Assembly: GCF_035083965.1 (NCBI RefSeq)
Contig: NC_089740.1
Coordinates: 8,677,552 to 8,741,551, forward strand
Source: Branchiostoma lanceolatum
Taxonomy: Eukaryota > Chordata > Leptocardii > Amphioxiformes > Branchiostomatidae
DNA length: 64,000 bases
Direction of reading: 5' to 3'
Shown here piece by piece: positions 31,921 to 44,900 of the stretch. Every line of letters starts with the position of its first letter. The stretch's first letter is position 1. The position numbers and the translations under genes are program-made. The notes below the pieces were generated by a model. That model did no database searches, was not told the origin of the DNA, and saw nothing but the letters and a program-made list of their open reading frames with translations.

Positions 31921-32193
31921 TTAGATGTTGGCTATCAGGGATTTGATCATCTCCAGTTCCCCTGGCCCCACGGGTGGGGGAGGGTAGGGGCCCCGGGGCG
32001 GGTTTCCCCCCTCCCCCTTGTTGCGGCACTTCTGCTCCAGGTACGGCAGGCTGGTGATGTCGTCACAGGCGGTCGGTTTCCTGCGGAAGCCTCCGCAGCT
32101 CATGGACAAAGTCTGCGAAATAGATTCAAGGTCCTATTACCTTTGGTAAAGGGAATATTCTCAAGTCTTAAAGTATTTGTATGTATGCGTGCG

Positions 32194-32251
<58 letters not shown>

Positions 32252-35200
32252 TGCGTGAGAGAAAGTAGTGTGTGTGTATATGACTCACGGTGTGTGCGCG
32301 TGTATACGAGCATGTGTTTGTGTGTAGTTCTGTGCGCGCGCACGCGTGTATGTGTACATATATGGGTGTGCATGTGTATGTGCATGTGTGTGTGTATGTG
32401 TGTGTGTGTATGTATGTGTGTGTGTGTGTGTGAGCATGTATATGTGTATGTGTGCGAGTGTATGTGTACAATGTAGGTGGATTGTCCATACTCAAGCCCA
32501 CCCGTAGCAAACTAGTATTGAAAGCAATTCTGTACATTACTTCTACAGTAATTATGATAATACTGATTCAATACTGATTTGATACTATAATCAGACTTCA
32601 TTAGTATTGATATATATTCAGTTAGAAACTATATACATTTTCAGTGTTGGACTTTGATATAAGTCAGTTTAGTACAGTATTATTTTGATATGGTAGGTGC
32701 ATGAATGAATAAATGAATGGTTTATTCGATTAAAAGTAAATCGCAGCCTTTGGAGATGAATTGCGCATCTCATAACAATTAAAATTGGTCAGAATCTTCG
32801 GCCTTCAACTCATCTACAATGGAACAAAGTCAATACACATTAAAATAGATATTTTCTTACATGATATTCGCAACCAAGTAGTTGTTAAAAAACAAATCTC
32901 TTTCACATGTATCAAGAAAGATCGATACTCAATAATCAAAGAGGATGGTACATTGATTACCCATTAACGTACTATCTAGCTGTACAATAACCGTATCAAG
33001 TACGGAATTGGTGAGTCTTCATATCTGTTTGTTTTGTATTTCCAAGTTCTTAAAGACCCCCCCCCCTCTCACTGTACTCGCGGCACGCTGGCGGCGTCGC
33101 TGCGACTGATCGAATTGACAAGGCATTCAACAAATTTCATCGACAAAAACGAATCTTTTTAAGCTCTGTGTGTTTGTTGACTTTTTGGTCATACTTGTAC
33201 GTTTTGAATGATATTCCCATTATAAAGTCAATGGTACGGTAACACAAATCCAGTTTAGGACGCAGCGACACCGCCAGCGTGCCGCGGGTCCAGTGAGAGG
33301 GGGGCTTAAGTCCTTGACTCACCGGTGTGCCTGGGAACAGCATGCTCTGTGGCGGGACGGACCTGGGCCTGGTCAGCGACCTGCCTTCCGGGCCGATGCT
33401 GTCGCCACCAACCACCTTCAGATCGGGGTTAATAATGATAATAAGTAAGTAGAATCTATTACACTGTAATCAATTTTAATCCGACTGGGCCTGATGAAAA
33501 GCTCTGTATCGCATGGCAGGAAACTAAGAAAACGCACACAGCCAGTTTAGATATAGAACGTCCCGATTCACATTATGTAACGCTCCTTAACGAAATGAGA
33601 GCATCCAAAACTTTGTAGAACTGTATGTTATATGTATTTAAAAAAATGCAAGTATGATTGCGAGCCTTGTTGTGTACAGTACGTACACTGCAATGTAGAC
33701 CTCTTGCTACAAAACTGTATTTCATTGTGTACAATAAAAATCTTCATTCATTCATTATTCCCACAAGTGTGCATTATACTGTTGACAATACTGAAAATAT
33801 ATTTACGTTTGCGTGGTTTTAATTTCGTGCTAAGGGGAAAACGGAGTATTCGCGGTGGTTTTAAGTTCGCAGCAGCGCTATAGTCACATACTGCTACAGT
33901 ATCGGACAGAATGTTCGCGGTAAAACGGTCGCCGCGAAAACAGGGAACATAAAACCACCGCAAACATTTCTGCATTTACAGTATTCACCTTCAGGTCAGG
34001 GTTGGCAAAGGTCAGATCCGCCGTTGCCACGGTGCAGCAGGTGTTCTCGTTCCCAGGGTTGCAGGTGCCGATCAGGACGCAAGGTGGCAGTGTCTGGCCT
34101 GTGATATACAAAAATGATTTATTTCATTTTTCAAGGTTTGTTTTTAACCTGACTGATACCTTTGATGCCAGACGTCGTAAACAGTGCTTTTCTTTTGTTA
34201 ACCGTCCTTTCCAATCATCTTACACCATTGTTCAGTCGGATTCATTCTATCGCAACACATACTCAACAAACCTCTGGAAACGTCTGTATATATAGGATTT
34301 GATTTTCGTTTGTGTTGTATGTATTTAGGTTATGTTGCTGTGTATATATCGTTTAACTATGGGCCAGTGAGTGCCTGGAACAGATGAATAATAATAATAC
34401 CTCCGTAAAAACATCCGAAAATAATTTCATCAGGTTGGTAGAATATGGGATATTGGAGATTTCTTTTTACGCAACCGCAAAAGCGCCACCTACTTCGGCT
34501 ACTTATAACGGCGAGAAGCAGTACTCCAGTCAGAAGCTCTGAGGAATTTGTCTGAGAGAGACCAAAGCGTCAGCAGGTGAGATTTACTGGTTGTGTAAAG
34601 ATAAATCTCCTATATCCTCCGTGAAAACAGCTTGTCAGTTTTTGTGAATTTCTTCTTTAATTCAGAATTGTGAATTTCTCACTGATTCTGCCCAAGTTCT
34701 TATGTCAATGCATTTTCCTGCATTGTGGTATCCATCGGCCGGGATTCGAACTCTCAACCCAATGATTTCAATGGCAGTGATGCTGGATGCCAATACACAA
34801 AATTATTATACATATACAACAAGATTACATACCTTTGTCGAAGGTGGCAAACGTCAGGTCGTTCAGCACAGGCACTATCTTCCGTCCCTCGAACTTGACA
34901 CGCACTTTCTCATACGTGATGGTGCTATGTCGAGTCTGATAACGTGAGACAATGAGAAATATCAAGTTCTGTATAATCAACTAGTATTATTAGTACAATT
35001 ACTCACTATTCCTCTCGACTTTGAATATCGAAAAGAGCAGGGGTCCTTCACTGTGTGAGTGGATCAGATACATCTACCCGACTATGCAATTTGTACTATT
35101 CAGTGCAAACCTGGTGCGTTATGCCATGGGGTGGTTTAAGCACCATGAACAGACAAGCCCACAGTACGTAGAATCTATGAATTCTAATCAGACATGAAAT

Positions 35201-35923
35201 GATGTAAACTTACAATAGGCTAATGTTGAATAAGATTTACTTGGCTTCCTCCCAATCTTTTAAATTTGTTTTGATTATCATTGTCAGGATTTGACAAGTA
35301 ACGGTTATATCAGAACAGTAATTGATATCGTGTGGCGTAATTCATAGAATATTCGACTGTCAAAGAAGGAGACCCGAGTTCGAACCCGGGCTGCCCCTAG
35401 ACATGTCTGGACATGCGCCAGACGTTGTACCCTTGGGAAAGGCACTTAACACTTTCCTCACTTCACTCAGGTGTAACTGAGTAACCCACCACACCTCTCG
35501 AAAAAGAGTAGGGGCATGCCCCGGTGTGAGATGGTCCAAAACCTACAGTCCTATGACCGCACATGGTTTCGCCCATAGTAATAGCCTCCGGCTAGTTGAG
35601 CAACCCTGTCATGTACATGCTGAACCAATAAATAAACTAAAAAGTAATTGACATAAACACTGACGGCGCACCCGAGGGAGCCACCATCTTAAATTCCAAA
35701 GCCATTAACGCTAGAACAGACACACACAAATACTCATATTCCCCCCGTACCATTCCCAAGCCGGGAATGCCCTGTCTGGCACGTTTCGCTTCGTTTCGTT
35801 TTGTTCTATTGCCAACAGTCAATCATTGTAATATCACGACATCAATTTAGCCTTCGGGCTACGACTGTAGTGATAAGAATTTGTGTTTCTCAATAAAATC
35901 CTTTACTACTATTACTGCTACTA

Positions 35924-35976
<53 letters not shown>

Positions 35977-38900
35977 GACACGTTCAAACCTATATCTCTA
36001 TTTTTCATGGAGATAACAATAAAACGATAATGTCGCTATGCCTTACTGCCATGTGGTACATCTTGAGGGTGTTGAGCGCGCCCAGCTCCAGGAACTCGGT
36101 GGGGCTCCTGGTCATGTTGTGGCAGTAGACCTGGAGCGGAGCGGTGCAGTCCGGGAACGGGAAGATGTTGTTCAGTCCGTCATGAGTCTTCAGGAGGTCC
36201 TTGCAAGAAGCAGGCTGCCCCCTCAGAGCAGCTGGTGGGATGATTTAAAGAAGAACCTTTAATTATTGCACGATCGACAATTGTACACGGTACAATGTAT
36301 GGCAACAACTTTAAAACAAAGTACAAAATAGAGGCCCCTCAGAGCGACTGAATGAATGATTTAAAGACGAACTTTTAATTTCTGTAAATGCGTGGTTTTT
36401 ATTTCGCGGTTGGGAGAAAATGGTGTGTTCGCGGGCGCGTTTTAAACAATTGTAGCGCTACAGTCATTGATGAGCAAAAAGTTTCGCGGTGGTTTTAAGT
36501 TTGCGCTGAAGAGTTCACCGTGAAAACCGCGAACATAAAAACCACTGCGGAAATTTCAGCATTTACAGTATTGCACGACAATTGTACACGTCACAATGTA
36601 TGGCAACAACTATTAAACATAGTACAAAACTTGACATCCTACTTACTGATACAATAAGGGCTAGCATAAGTCTTTGATATAGGGTTACAATCGAGCGGGG
36701 CTAATCATGAGTGCCATACGTAAAACATCGTATCTAGAGCATTCCATGCCAAAGCGAAATGAGGGAATGAATCATAGTACAACAATGGTAATCATCGGCA
36801 CAATGTGTTTTAATGCAACCCAATGCGTTTTTCAGGACAAGTAAATTGATTTTATCGTGTCTTTTCATTCCAGGTTGAACATTATGTCATGACGGCAATA
36901 AGAGAAATTGTAATGTCATTGCTCCATACAAACAACCTCGAAAGGAAAGGAAATCATAGCCTCGTCGACCAAGAAAACTATAGCCAAACCAACCAACCAA
37001 CCAACCAACCAAACAAACAAACAAACAACCAAACAACCGACCAACCAACCAACCAACCAACCAACCAACCAACCAACCAACCAACCAACCAACCAACCAA
37101 CCAACCAACCAACCAACCAACCAAACAACCAACCAAACAACCAACCAAACAGCCAAACAACCATAATCATGACCATATCGGACTACATACCTTGGGGACG
37201 TCGCGGTTCCGGAATCGAGGGTTCAGTCTCGTCAGAGTCTTCACCGTCCAACAGGTCGATTTCGTCCATGAGCCAATCAGCTCCAGGCAGGAAGTCGTAG
37301 TCCTCGGTAGTCGACGTCACTTCCGGTTCGGTGTCCATCATGTTGGCCAGGGAGTCCTTGCCCTTCACCTCCACAGCCTTCATGTCAGGAGAGGTGGACG
37401 GGCGAACACTGGGAGGAGAAAACGTTTCGAAACTTAGCCTCCATAGCACGTTTTATCGGCGTTTTTTGCCTTATGATACATTTTTGTTGATGCCTTCCTT
37501 TTGTATTGGTTTGTTTGTGCTTTGAGACTTCGTTTTGCTACACAAACGACCCAGTACAAAAAGAAGTCATCTGTCAAAAGTGTATTATACGCCAAAAAAG
37601 CCCAAAGAGCCTGATAGGGAGGCTATTGAAAATTTAAACACTCATATTTTCAAATCAATTAATCGGAACATGTACCCAAACATCCATCATTTTACTTAGA
37701 ATATGTATTAAGTTACAACTGCCTCAATACTAGTATTTGTTTGAATAATGTGTAAACGTGCAATTCAACATATACAAAATAAGATAACATGTTGCCGGTT
37801 AAAACGGTTTTATCTAAAATACTTGAGAAAATATGTACTAGTAAAACATGTATCTATCTAATTCATCAAATTGTCTTATTCTATAGTACTGGGTCCAAGT
37901 GGACCTAAAGATGATTTACGGCTGTAGGGGCGGTGGGTTGTTAATCCGCTGTGTCTAGGGCATGGTATTGGGAGGTGGAGCCCTTTTCCCTCTGCTTTCC
38001 CCACATGAACCTCCCCAACCGAAGTCAGATACTCATCTTACACTTGGGTGGAGTTAGGGCAGCCGTGTAAAGTGCTAAGGGCACGACATCTGGTCGAGAA
38101 TACCAGGAATCAAACTCTTGACTGATCTCGTGACCAGTTGTTTAGCCACTCAGCTTTTCTTCTGAATACTTCAATCGACACAACTATAATATACGCTGTG
38201 GACAGCAAAAATCAGTTGAAGTCAATGGCGGCCATGATATATACTGAAATAAGTTTACCTTGGGTGATCCATGCCGTGTGGGTGCTCGTGCGCATGCTCG
38301 TATCCATGGTTACCAGCCGCCTTCTGGCGGAGGTTGATGAGGGAGGCCAGACTGAAGCTCATCTTCCGGACGAGTTGGTCCAGGTTGTTCTATATATGCA
38401 GAAATAACAGTTACAGATAACTAACTTTAAGGGTTGTGAAGATTTAAAAGCAGTTTCCCTACACAAAAGCCTCTGGGTAAACATTTGAATCTTTAAATAT
38501 TCACAATGTTGATTACCGTCACAGATGAACTTTCACGATTTAGTTGTATAAGACATTCATCTCTTCGCCATGTTATTGTATAATTGACATATACGGCTCC
38601 ATATTGTATCACCTGTTGATATTTTCTACCTCTGATAATATTATATAGATAGTGCTTTCTTGTAGTTTGAAATGGAACATTGTACAGCCTAGAACCTAAT
38701 CATTGTATAGCATTGAACCTTCCTGTAGCTTTTAGTAGTTTGATATAAGTAGCCAGTAGCATTTTATCTTTGCCTTACATTGTACCTGTTACAATCGTTG
38801 TGCAATAAACTTTGACTTGACTTGACTTGACGTTTAAGGTTTTTCCAAACAGCTTTGAGCTTTTGATGAATATTTCCCTTTCACCTACGCAGCCTTCTTA

Positions 38901-41900
38901 CTCGTCTAGAACTGTCAGTTATACTATGCAGGGATGGACTAGGTGGAAAGGCATGGACAAACGTTAAGCGATTTTGTCGTACCTGGGTTTTCAGCAGGTT
39001 GGCGTCAGCGCTCTCCAGGTGACTTTGATTGGTGATGATCAAAGTCGCACAGGCCATGCCGAGCAGAGCCAGGATCCCGGCGGCAAGGGAAGCCTTCCCC
39101 ACCCGCCGGAGCAGCCGAGCCGACCCGCGCCGCCCGTACTCTCGGTCCGTCATCCCTGTAGACATACATGTAGCACATTTTAATGGAAATAAGCCAATAA
39201 TAGTTACTCAAGCAACTGGATAAAATTGTGAAAATATCATCCAGTTGCTTGAGTAACTATTTTTGGCTTATCTTATTACCTGGATGCTATCAAGTTATGA
39301 ACCGGTGAGGGCATGGGCGATTGGCCATCGAAATTTTGTTGAAATCGCTGCTGTCATAGATATATCAATATAAGATTCGAAAAGCTTTTACAACACCCTT
39401 ATCCTCTTTCACAAGGACATTTCGCACAGTTGTATTTCAAAGTACTGCCATTGTATTCTTTAACAAAAAAACAACAAAAAAAAACTCTCCAAGCAGGGGA
39501 GTTGGTCTGGCTGGTTTTTGACGCGTTTTTAGGCGTTTTTGTCGGACTTTCGAATTCCACTTTGCCATATTTTTTTAATCACACCAACCAACATGACAAA
39601 GTGGAAAGCCCGACAAAAACGTCTCAAAACACGTCAAAAACCAGCCGGACCCACTCCTCTGCTTGGAGAGTATAAAACAATAATGGCATGTGTCTCTATC
39701 TGTATTGAAATCTTCGACAGGTTGTGATGTTCTATCGTACCGTAGGACGAGATGTAGGTCCGATTGGAGGTGGAGTCCCCGTCAGTGTCGCTAGTGGCGC
39801 TCACCGTGGCGTTCACCGGGATGGACAGGGTCACTCCGTGGTCTACAAACACAAATTTAAGGTCTGATTCCTGTATTGCTCCGAGTGGGTACCCTAAAAG
39901 AGTCCGTTACCCAAAAAAATGAACGGCTGCATGTACGTGTGTCTATATCGGTTTAAAAAATCCCTTTTAGCTTGCCCAGCTGATATCAAGCGTCAAACTG
40001 ATGAAAACTTGTTTGTAACGGAAGAAATTAACAGGTAAAGTTCGGCAGCCGCGCGCGAGGTCGGACGTCCACAGCCGGACATTGGCGGTAATTTGGTCGA
40101 TCACTTTCAGCTGGAAAGTGCCTATCTAGGGGGTCTACCTAAGTGCCGTTTGTAATTGCCATAAAAAGGTATTGTATGCCAACTGGCAGTTGGCAATTTT
40201 TTCAAATGATCTAGGGTAGATGATGAGCTCATGATCAACAGAGAATGAATGACGACATTGGTGCATTTCTTATAGCTTCATTACGAACGCACCCATGTAA
40301 AACACATTTTATAACATGTAAGCCTATGGGACGAAAAAACTCATGAATGAGACCTTAAACGGTGTGTAAGGCTATGTTGATTTGATTAAATGGATGACAT
40401 CCGTGCGCGCATCAATTTTCGTCCATTTCCAAAAATGAAATAAAGTTTTCGGCCATACCGTAAATCGTAAAAAGTAGTTGCAAGTGTTTTACTCATACAG
40501 ATGCTTCGGTGACTCAAAATCAAGTTCTGGGTTGGAATCCCAGGCTAGCAGGCCTCAACGTCACAATATATTGTCCTTTGGAAAGGCACTTTACATCTAT
40601 TTCCTCACTGAAAATGAGTCCCTAGCTCGGGCACAAAAACACATCAGGGGTATTAAAGGCAACCAAAGCAATTTAATGGACCAAAAATGGAAATAAAAAA
40701 TGCTGAAATCTTTATTGTAGTGACATTTACTTACACTGTCTGGCAAACTTGTGTAATAACTTTATACTTTGAGCATTTTAAAACCGCGCGAAAACATGGC
40801 ATACAATGATCCCCTTAGTTTTGCGAGCCTACAAAAACCCCGGCGACGATTTTCAGTGAGTTCTCACATTACAACGAAGTCATATTTTTGCATCATGGCC
40901 GTTGCTATACACATTGTGATAGTTTTGTTTAAACTGATCATGTATAGAAATGACTAAATATATTGACTTTCAAAATCTGATTTTCGGGCCCTAATATTGC
41001 TTGGGTTGGCTTTAAAATCCATACTACGGGCATGCATATCAAATGACAAAACACATCAATGACATGAAATGAACATATCTCGGGCACGAAAAAGGTATCA
41101 CGGGCATTGTTATAGTATGTTCAGATCTTCTGTACTGCATGTCATGTCAGCAAGTTGACAGTTTTTGTAAGTCTTTCACAGCTACAAGGAACACTTTATT
41201 AGATAGTATAGCCATAGCCGGCACGAGATGAGGTAGGACTAAAAGAAAAACTTTTTACATTCTGTATTCTACTATTCAATACACAACTAAAGGAGTGAAG
41301 TAGAAACTGGAGTGTGTGCAATATGCGCCAAAAGAATAGTAACTCAAGCAACTGGATAAAATTTTGAAACATTCACGCGTTTCAGACAGCATCCGCTATC
41401 TTTCGTCAGTAACTAAAGAAATGTGTGCAATATGTCCTACCAGCGACAGGGGGCGGTGGAGGGTCGTCATCAGCACCAGATGGACGGTACATCTCGGGGT
41501 AGCTGTTGCTAGTGTATCCTGTAGGCAGTGAACAAAATGCAAAAAAGCTAAGCTAAAACGATCCAACTCTTTTCCGGTCGTGTCCAGGCCCAGTCGCGAA
41601 CTCGGACCGCTGGCTCCAGTAACAAGATGTCGTGAAAACATAGAATAGGCAATATAAATAAACAAGAGCCTTTTCCCAAAAATACCTCTTGTTAAAACGC
41701 AATCATTGAACACATTAAGTACAGTAACTAGAGATAACTTGGGTTGTGTGTGTGTGTGTGTGTGTGCGTGTGTGTGTGCGTGTGTGTGTGCGTGTGTGCG
41801 TGTGTGTGTGTGCCCTATCCACTATGGTTTCTTCATGTGTTTTTTTCTTGTCACCACCGCCCATTTGAAATGCTTTTCGACGATTTCTTCAATCGCAACA

Positions 41901-44900
41901 TTTGAATCTTAAAGGAGAAATGTTTGCTTCCCTTGAAATATGCTGCCTCCCGAGAGGGTAAATAATTAGTCTGCCTCTTTAAGCCCCCAAAGCATTCCGG
42001 TAGACGGCCATGTCGCTGCGATCTCGCTGTGACCTAAATTGGATTTGCGTAACCCTTGACTTCATCATAATTCATTTTAATGTAAAAATATGACTGAAAT
42101 GAGAACAAAACAGACAAACACATAAAAAGATTCGCCTTTTATCGATGAAATTCATCGCACGCTTTGTCAAATCGCGCGGTCGTCGCCGTAGTGGAATGAG
42201 TGTATAACTGAACTGCCAAGACGTCATGTTATTTTGACTGACATGTTCTGTGCTTTTTCCATCTAATATATACAATGTAGCAAACATAGTATGCTTGTGC
42301 CTTTTAAAGTTACTTATCCCTTTTTTGTTCTTTTCTTCTTATATCCTTCCTCCTTTCTGTTTCGTGTTTGTTAATAACATGGTTGTCAATTTCATCGTCA
42401 AATTTTCAATTTCTGATTGACATGTCATGAAATGTATTGCAGAGGTCTTTTAGCCATTCAAAACTCAAACGTACATACTGCCGGACCGTTAATCCGTACA
42501 TTTGGGTTGCACATAGGCGTGGGCTAACAGTATTTTTATTATCTATGTTAAGTTTCAACATATATATGATTATACCATATCATATGATTTGATCAAGTTG
42601 TTATAACTATAAGTACACGTACACACTGTTGGTCGATTCATTTTCTCGGCGACAGGATTTCACCGTAGAAAAGGAAATGAGGCTTTCGCCGTGTTTGAAA
42701 TCACTGCGAACATTTAAAGATTTACAGTAACGTTAGTCGTAATCTCATGCTTAAGGAAGTTTTAACAAGTATAATTTCTCGTGCCTTCGAATCCAATACC
42801 ATTGAAAAAAAAGATAGAATATATCAATGACGTGAGCCCGTATAATTTTTGTCTAATTGTTATACCCGACCTGTAGTGTTGAAGGATAACATTGTTTACG
42901 TTTGCAACGACTGTCTGCAATATCAAACAAAAATCCGTTGTAATATTAAGAATATTACAAAAAATAAGTTCGAGCAAAGGTTGAGGGCTTTTTCTAATGT
43001 CTTTATGCCCCAAATTATATGTTTTTGACAATGATCGTATGCTAAAAAGAGCAAGATAGATCAATATGAAAATTGAAAATTGCATATGTTGTCCATACAT
43101 ATGTGATGATATATGTTGAAAGAGTTATTAGGACTCAAATGTTTTTCACATATTTTCAAAAATCTATCTTAACAAGTTCCTAACTGTAGTTAACTGAAAG
43201 GATTACCATTAGGCTAATTAAATTAAGATTGATAAAATTTAGATAAATGAATGAATATATTTTACTACAAAACAAAAGTATCTTTCCTTTGGATTTGTTT
43301 ATTTCCTATGTACATAAATGTATATATATCTCTCTATGTTATTGTTATAAATGTAAGCACATGTATTACTTCCTACCTGGCGGTGGCGAATTAGGTGTGG
43401 CACTCTCGTAGGCGGCTTTCCAGTCTCCCATAGTGCACTTCGCACCGTCGAATCGGGCGACGAATGTGCCGCTACCCTCTGCTTCCTTTGACTAGGGGAC
43501 CCAGACAAATTATCACTGTTGTATTATTACCTCGACTCATGTCATGTGAAACAATAACACGTTACAAACCATATGTATACAAGACACGGGTCCAGTCTTG
43601 AAAAAACATGAAAACAGATTTTGTTTAAATCGCTTTGCCTCCTGTTCTTACGATAAATAGATCGCTGTAGAGATCGAGGGAGCATCTGTTGGTTGGAAGC
43701 CCACGCCCCATCCTTGATGATTATTTATATACCCCTAAGCGTTCTGTATATAATGATAAGCATATAAGAGAAATAACACACGCTATCTTTACTTATTATC
43801 GTTCTATTTAGCAGGGACAAATTGTTAACTTGTTATCTGGAAAACGGCCGCTAAGTGCAATGTTAAAAAAAATACTCCCTTTTTGACTGCAGAATTTTTT
43901 GTTGTTGTGATATATAACAGTTACAATTGATAAGTTTATTCACAAGGTCTTACGCGAACGCTAATTGCAACGTGAAACGATGTATAAAAAAGGATCTTAG
44001 CCTGTTGGGTTTGAATTTTTTTTTGAAGCAGTGAAGACGAAGTGTACCACTTTCTCTGCAATGAGTGGGTTTTGAGAGGTTAACAGGGCTGTAGTTCTCT
44101 CTTCGTCAGTAAACGTTTAGATATTGTTGTGAGTTTTGGTGGCTTCTTTAGATAGCTCTTTTCTTTCCTGGTCGTTAAAGGACCAGTTAAAGATCGATGA
44201 AACGTATTTCGTCTTCCACTGCTTTTGACATATAGTAGTTACAATTTTTCTCACCACAGGTAACTTTATCATAATGTACATGCAGATACAAGGCTTTGAA
44301 TGAACTGTCCAGTGATAAGTAGTTTACTTCATTCTACAGTGTATTACAGTCCACAATCAAGAAATTCCACGCTTCAACGAAATTTAAAGGTACGTATTGA
44401 AGAATTTGAGCAAACAAGGTATTAAAAAAAGTTGTTTTGGGTCATTTTCTTCACCAAAAAATAACTCTACTTTATTACATTGCAAAGCGATATTCACAGC
44501 GTATGAATGCGACGTTGTTGTGTCACTTGAGTTGTCAGCCATTTTTAGAAAACGCCGCAACGCTGCGGCGTTTTCGGAAGGCTACAGAAAACTAGGGGGC
44601 TTAGCGCTACAGATAACTTGGGAGCTTAGCACTACAGAAAATTGGGGGGCTTAGCACTACAGAAAACTAAGGGGCTTAGCACTACAGAAAATTGTGGGGC
44701 TTAGCACTACAGAAAACTAGGGAGCTTAGCACTACAGAAAATTGGGGGGCTTAGCACTACAGAAAACTAGGGGGCTTAGCACTACAGAAAACTAGAGAGC
44801 TTGCTTTCGCGTTGTTTACCAAAGCTGGAAATGTGAAAAATACACACGTGAATTTATTGAAATCTAGTTGCAAATGACTTAAATGTTAATCTGAATTGAG

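Noticed and set aside
32100-32537. Thr/His- and Cys/Val-rich frames
   Set aside because: TG/TGCG microsatellite artefacts on both strands.
36889-37437. 182-codon TNQP-rich frame
   Set aside because: CCAA microsatellite plus the antisense of GON-like exon 7.
44585-44805. CRISPR-like regular spacing
   Set aside because: Units are contiguous with no spacers, and the genome is eukaryotic; it is a minisatellite.
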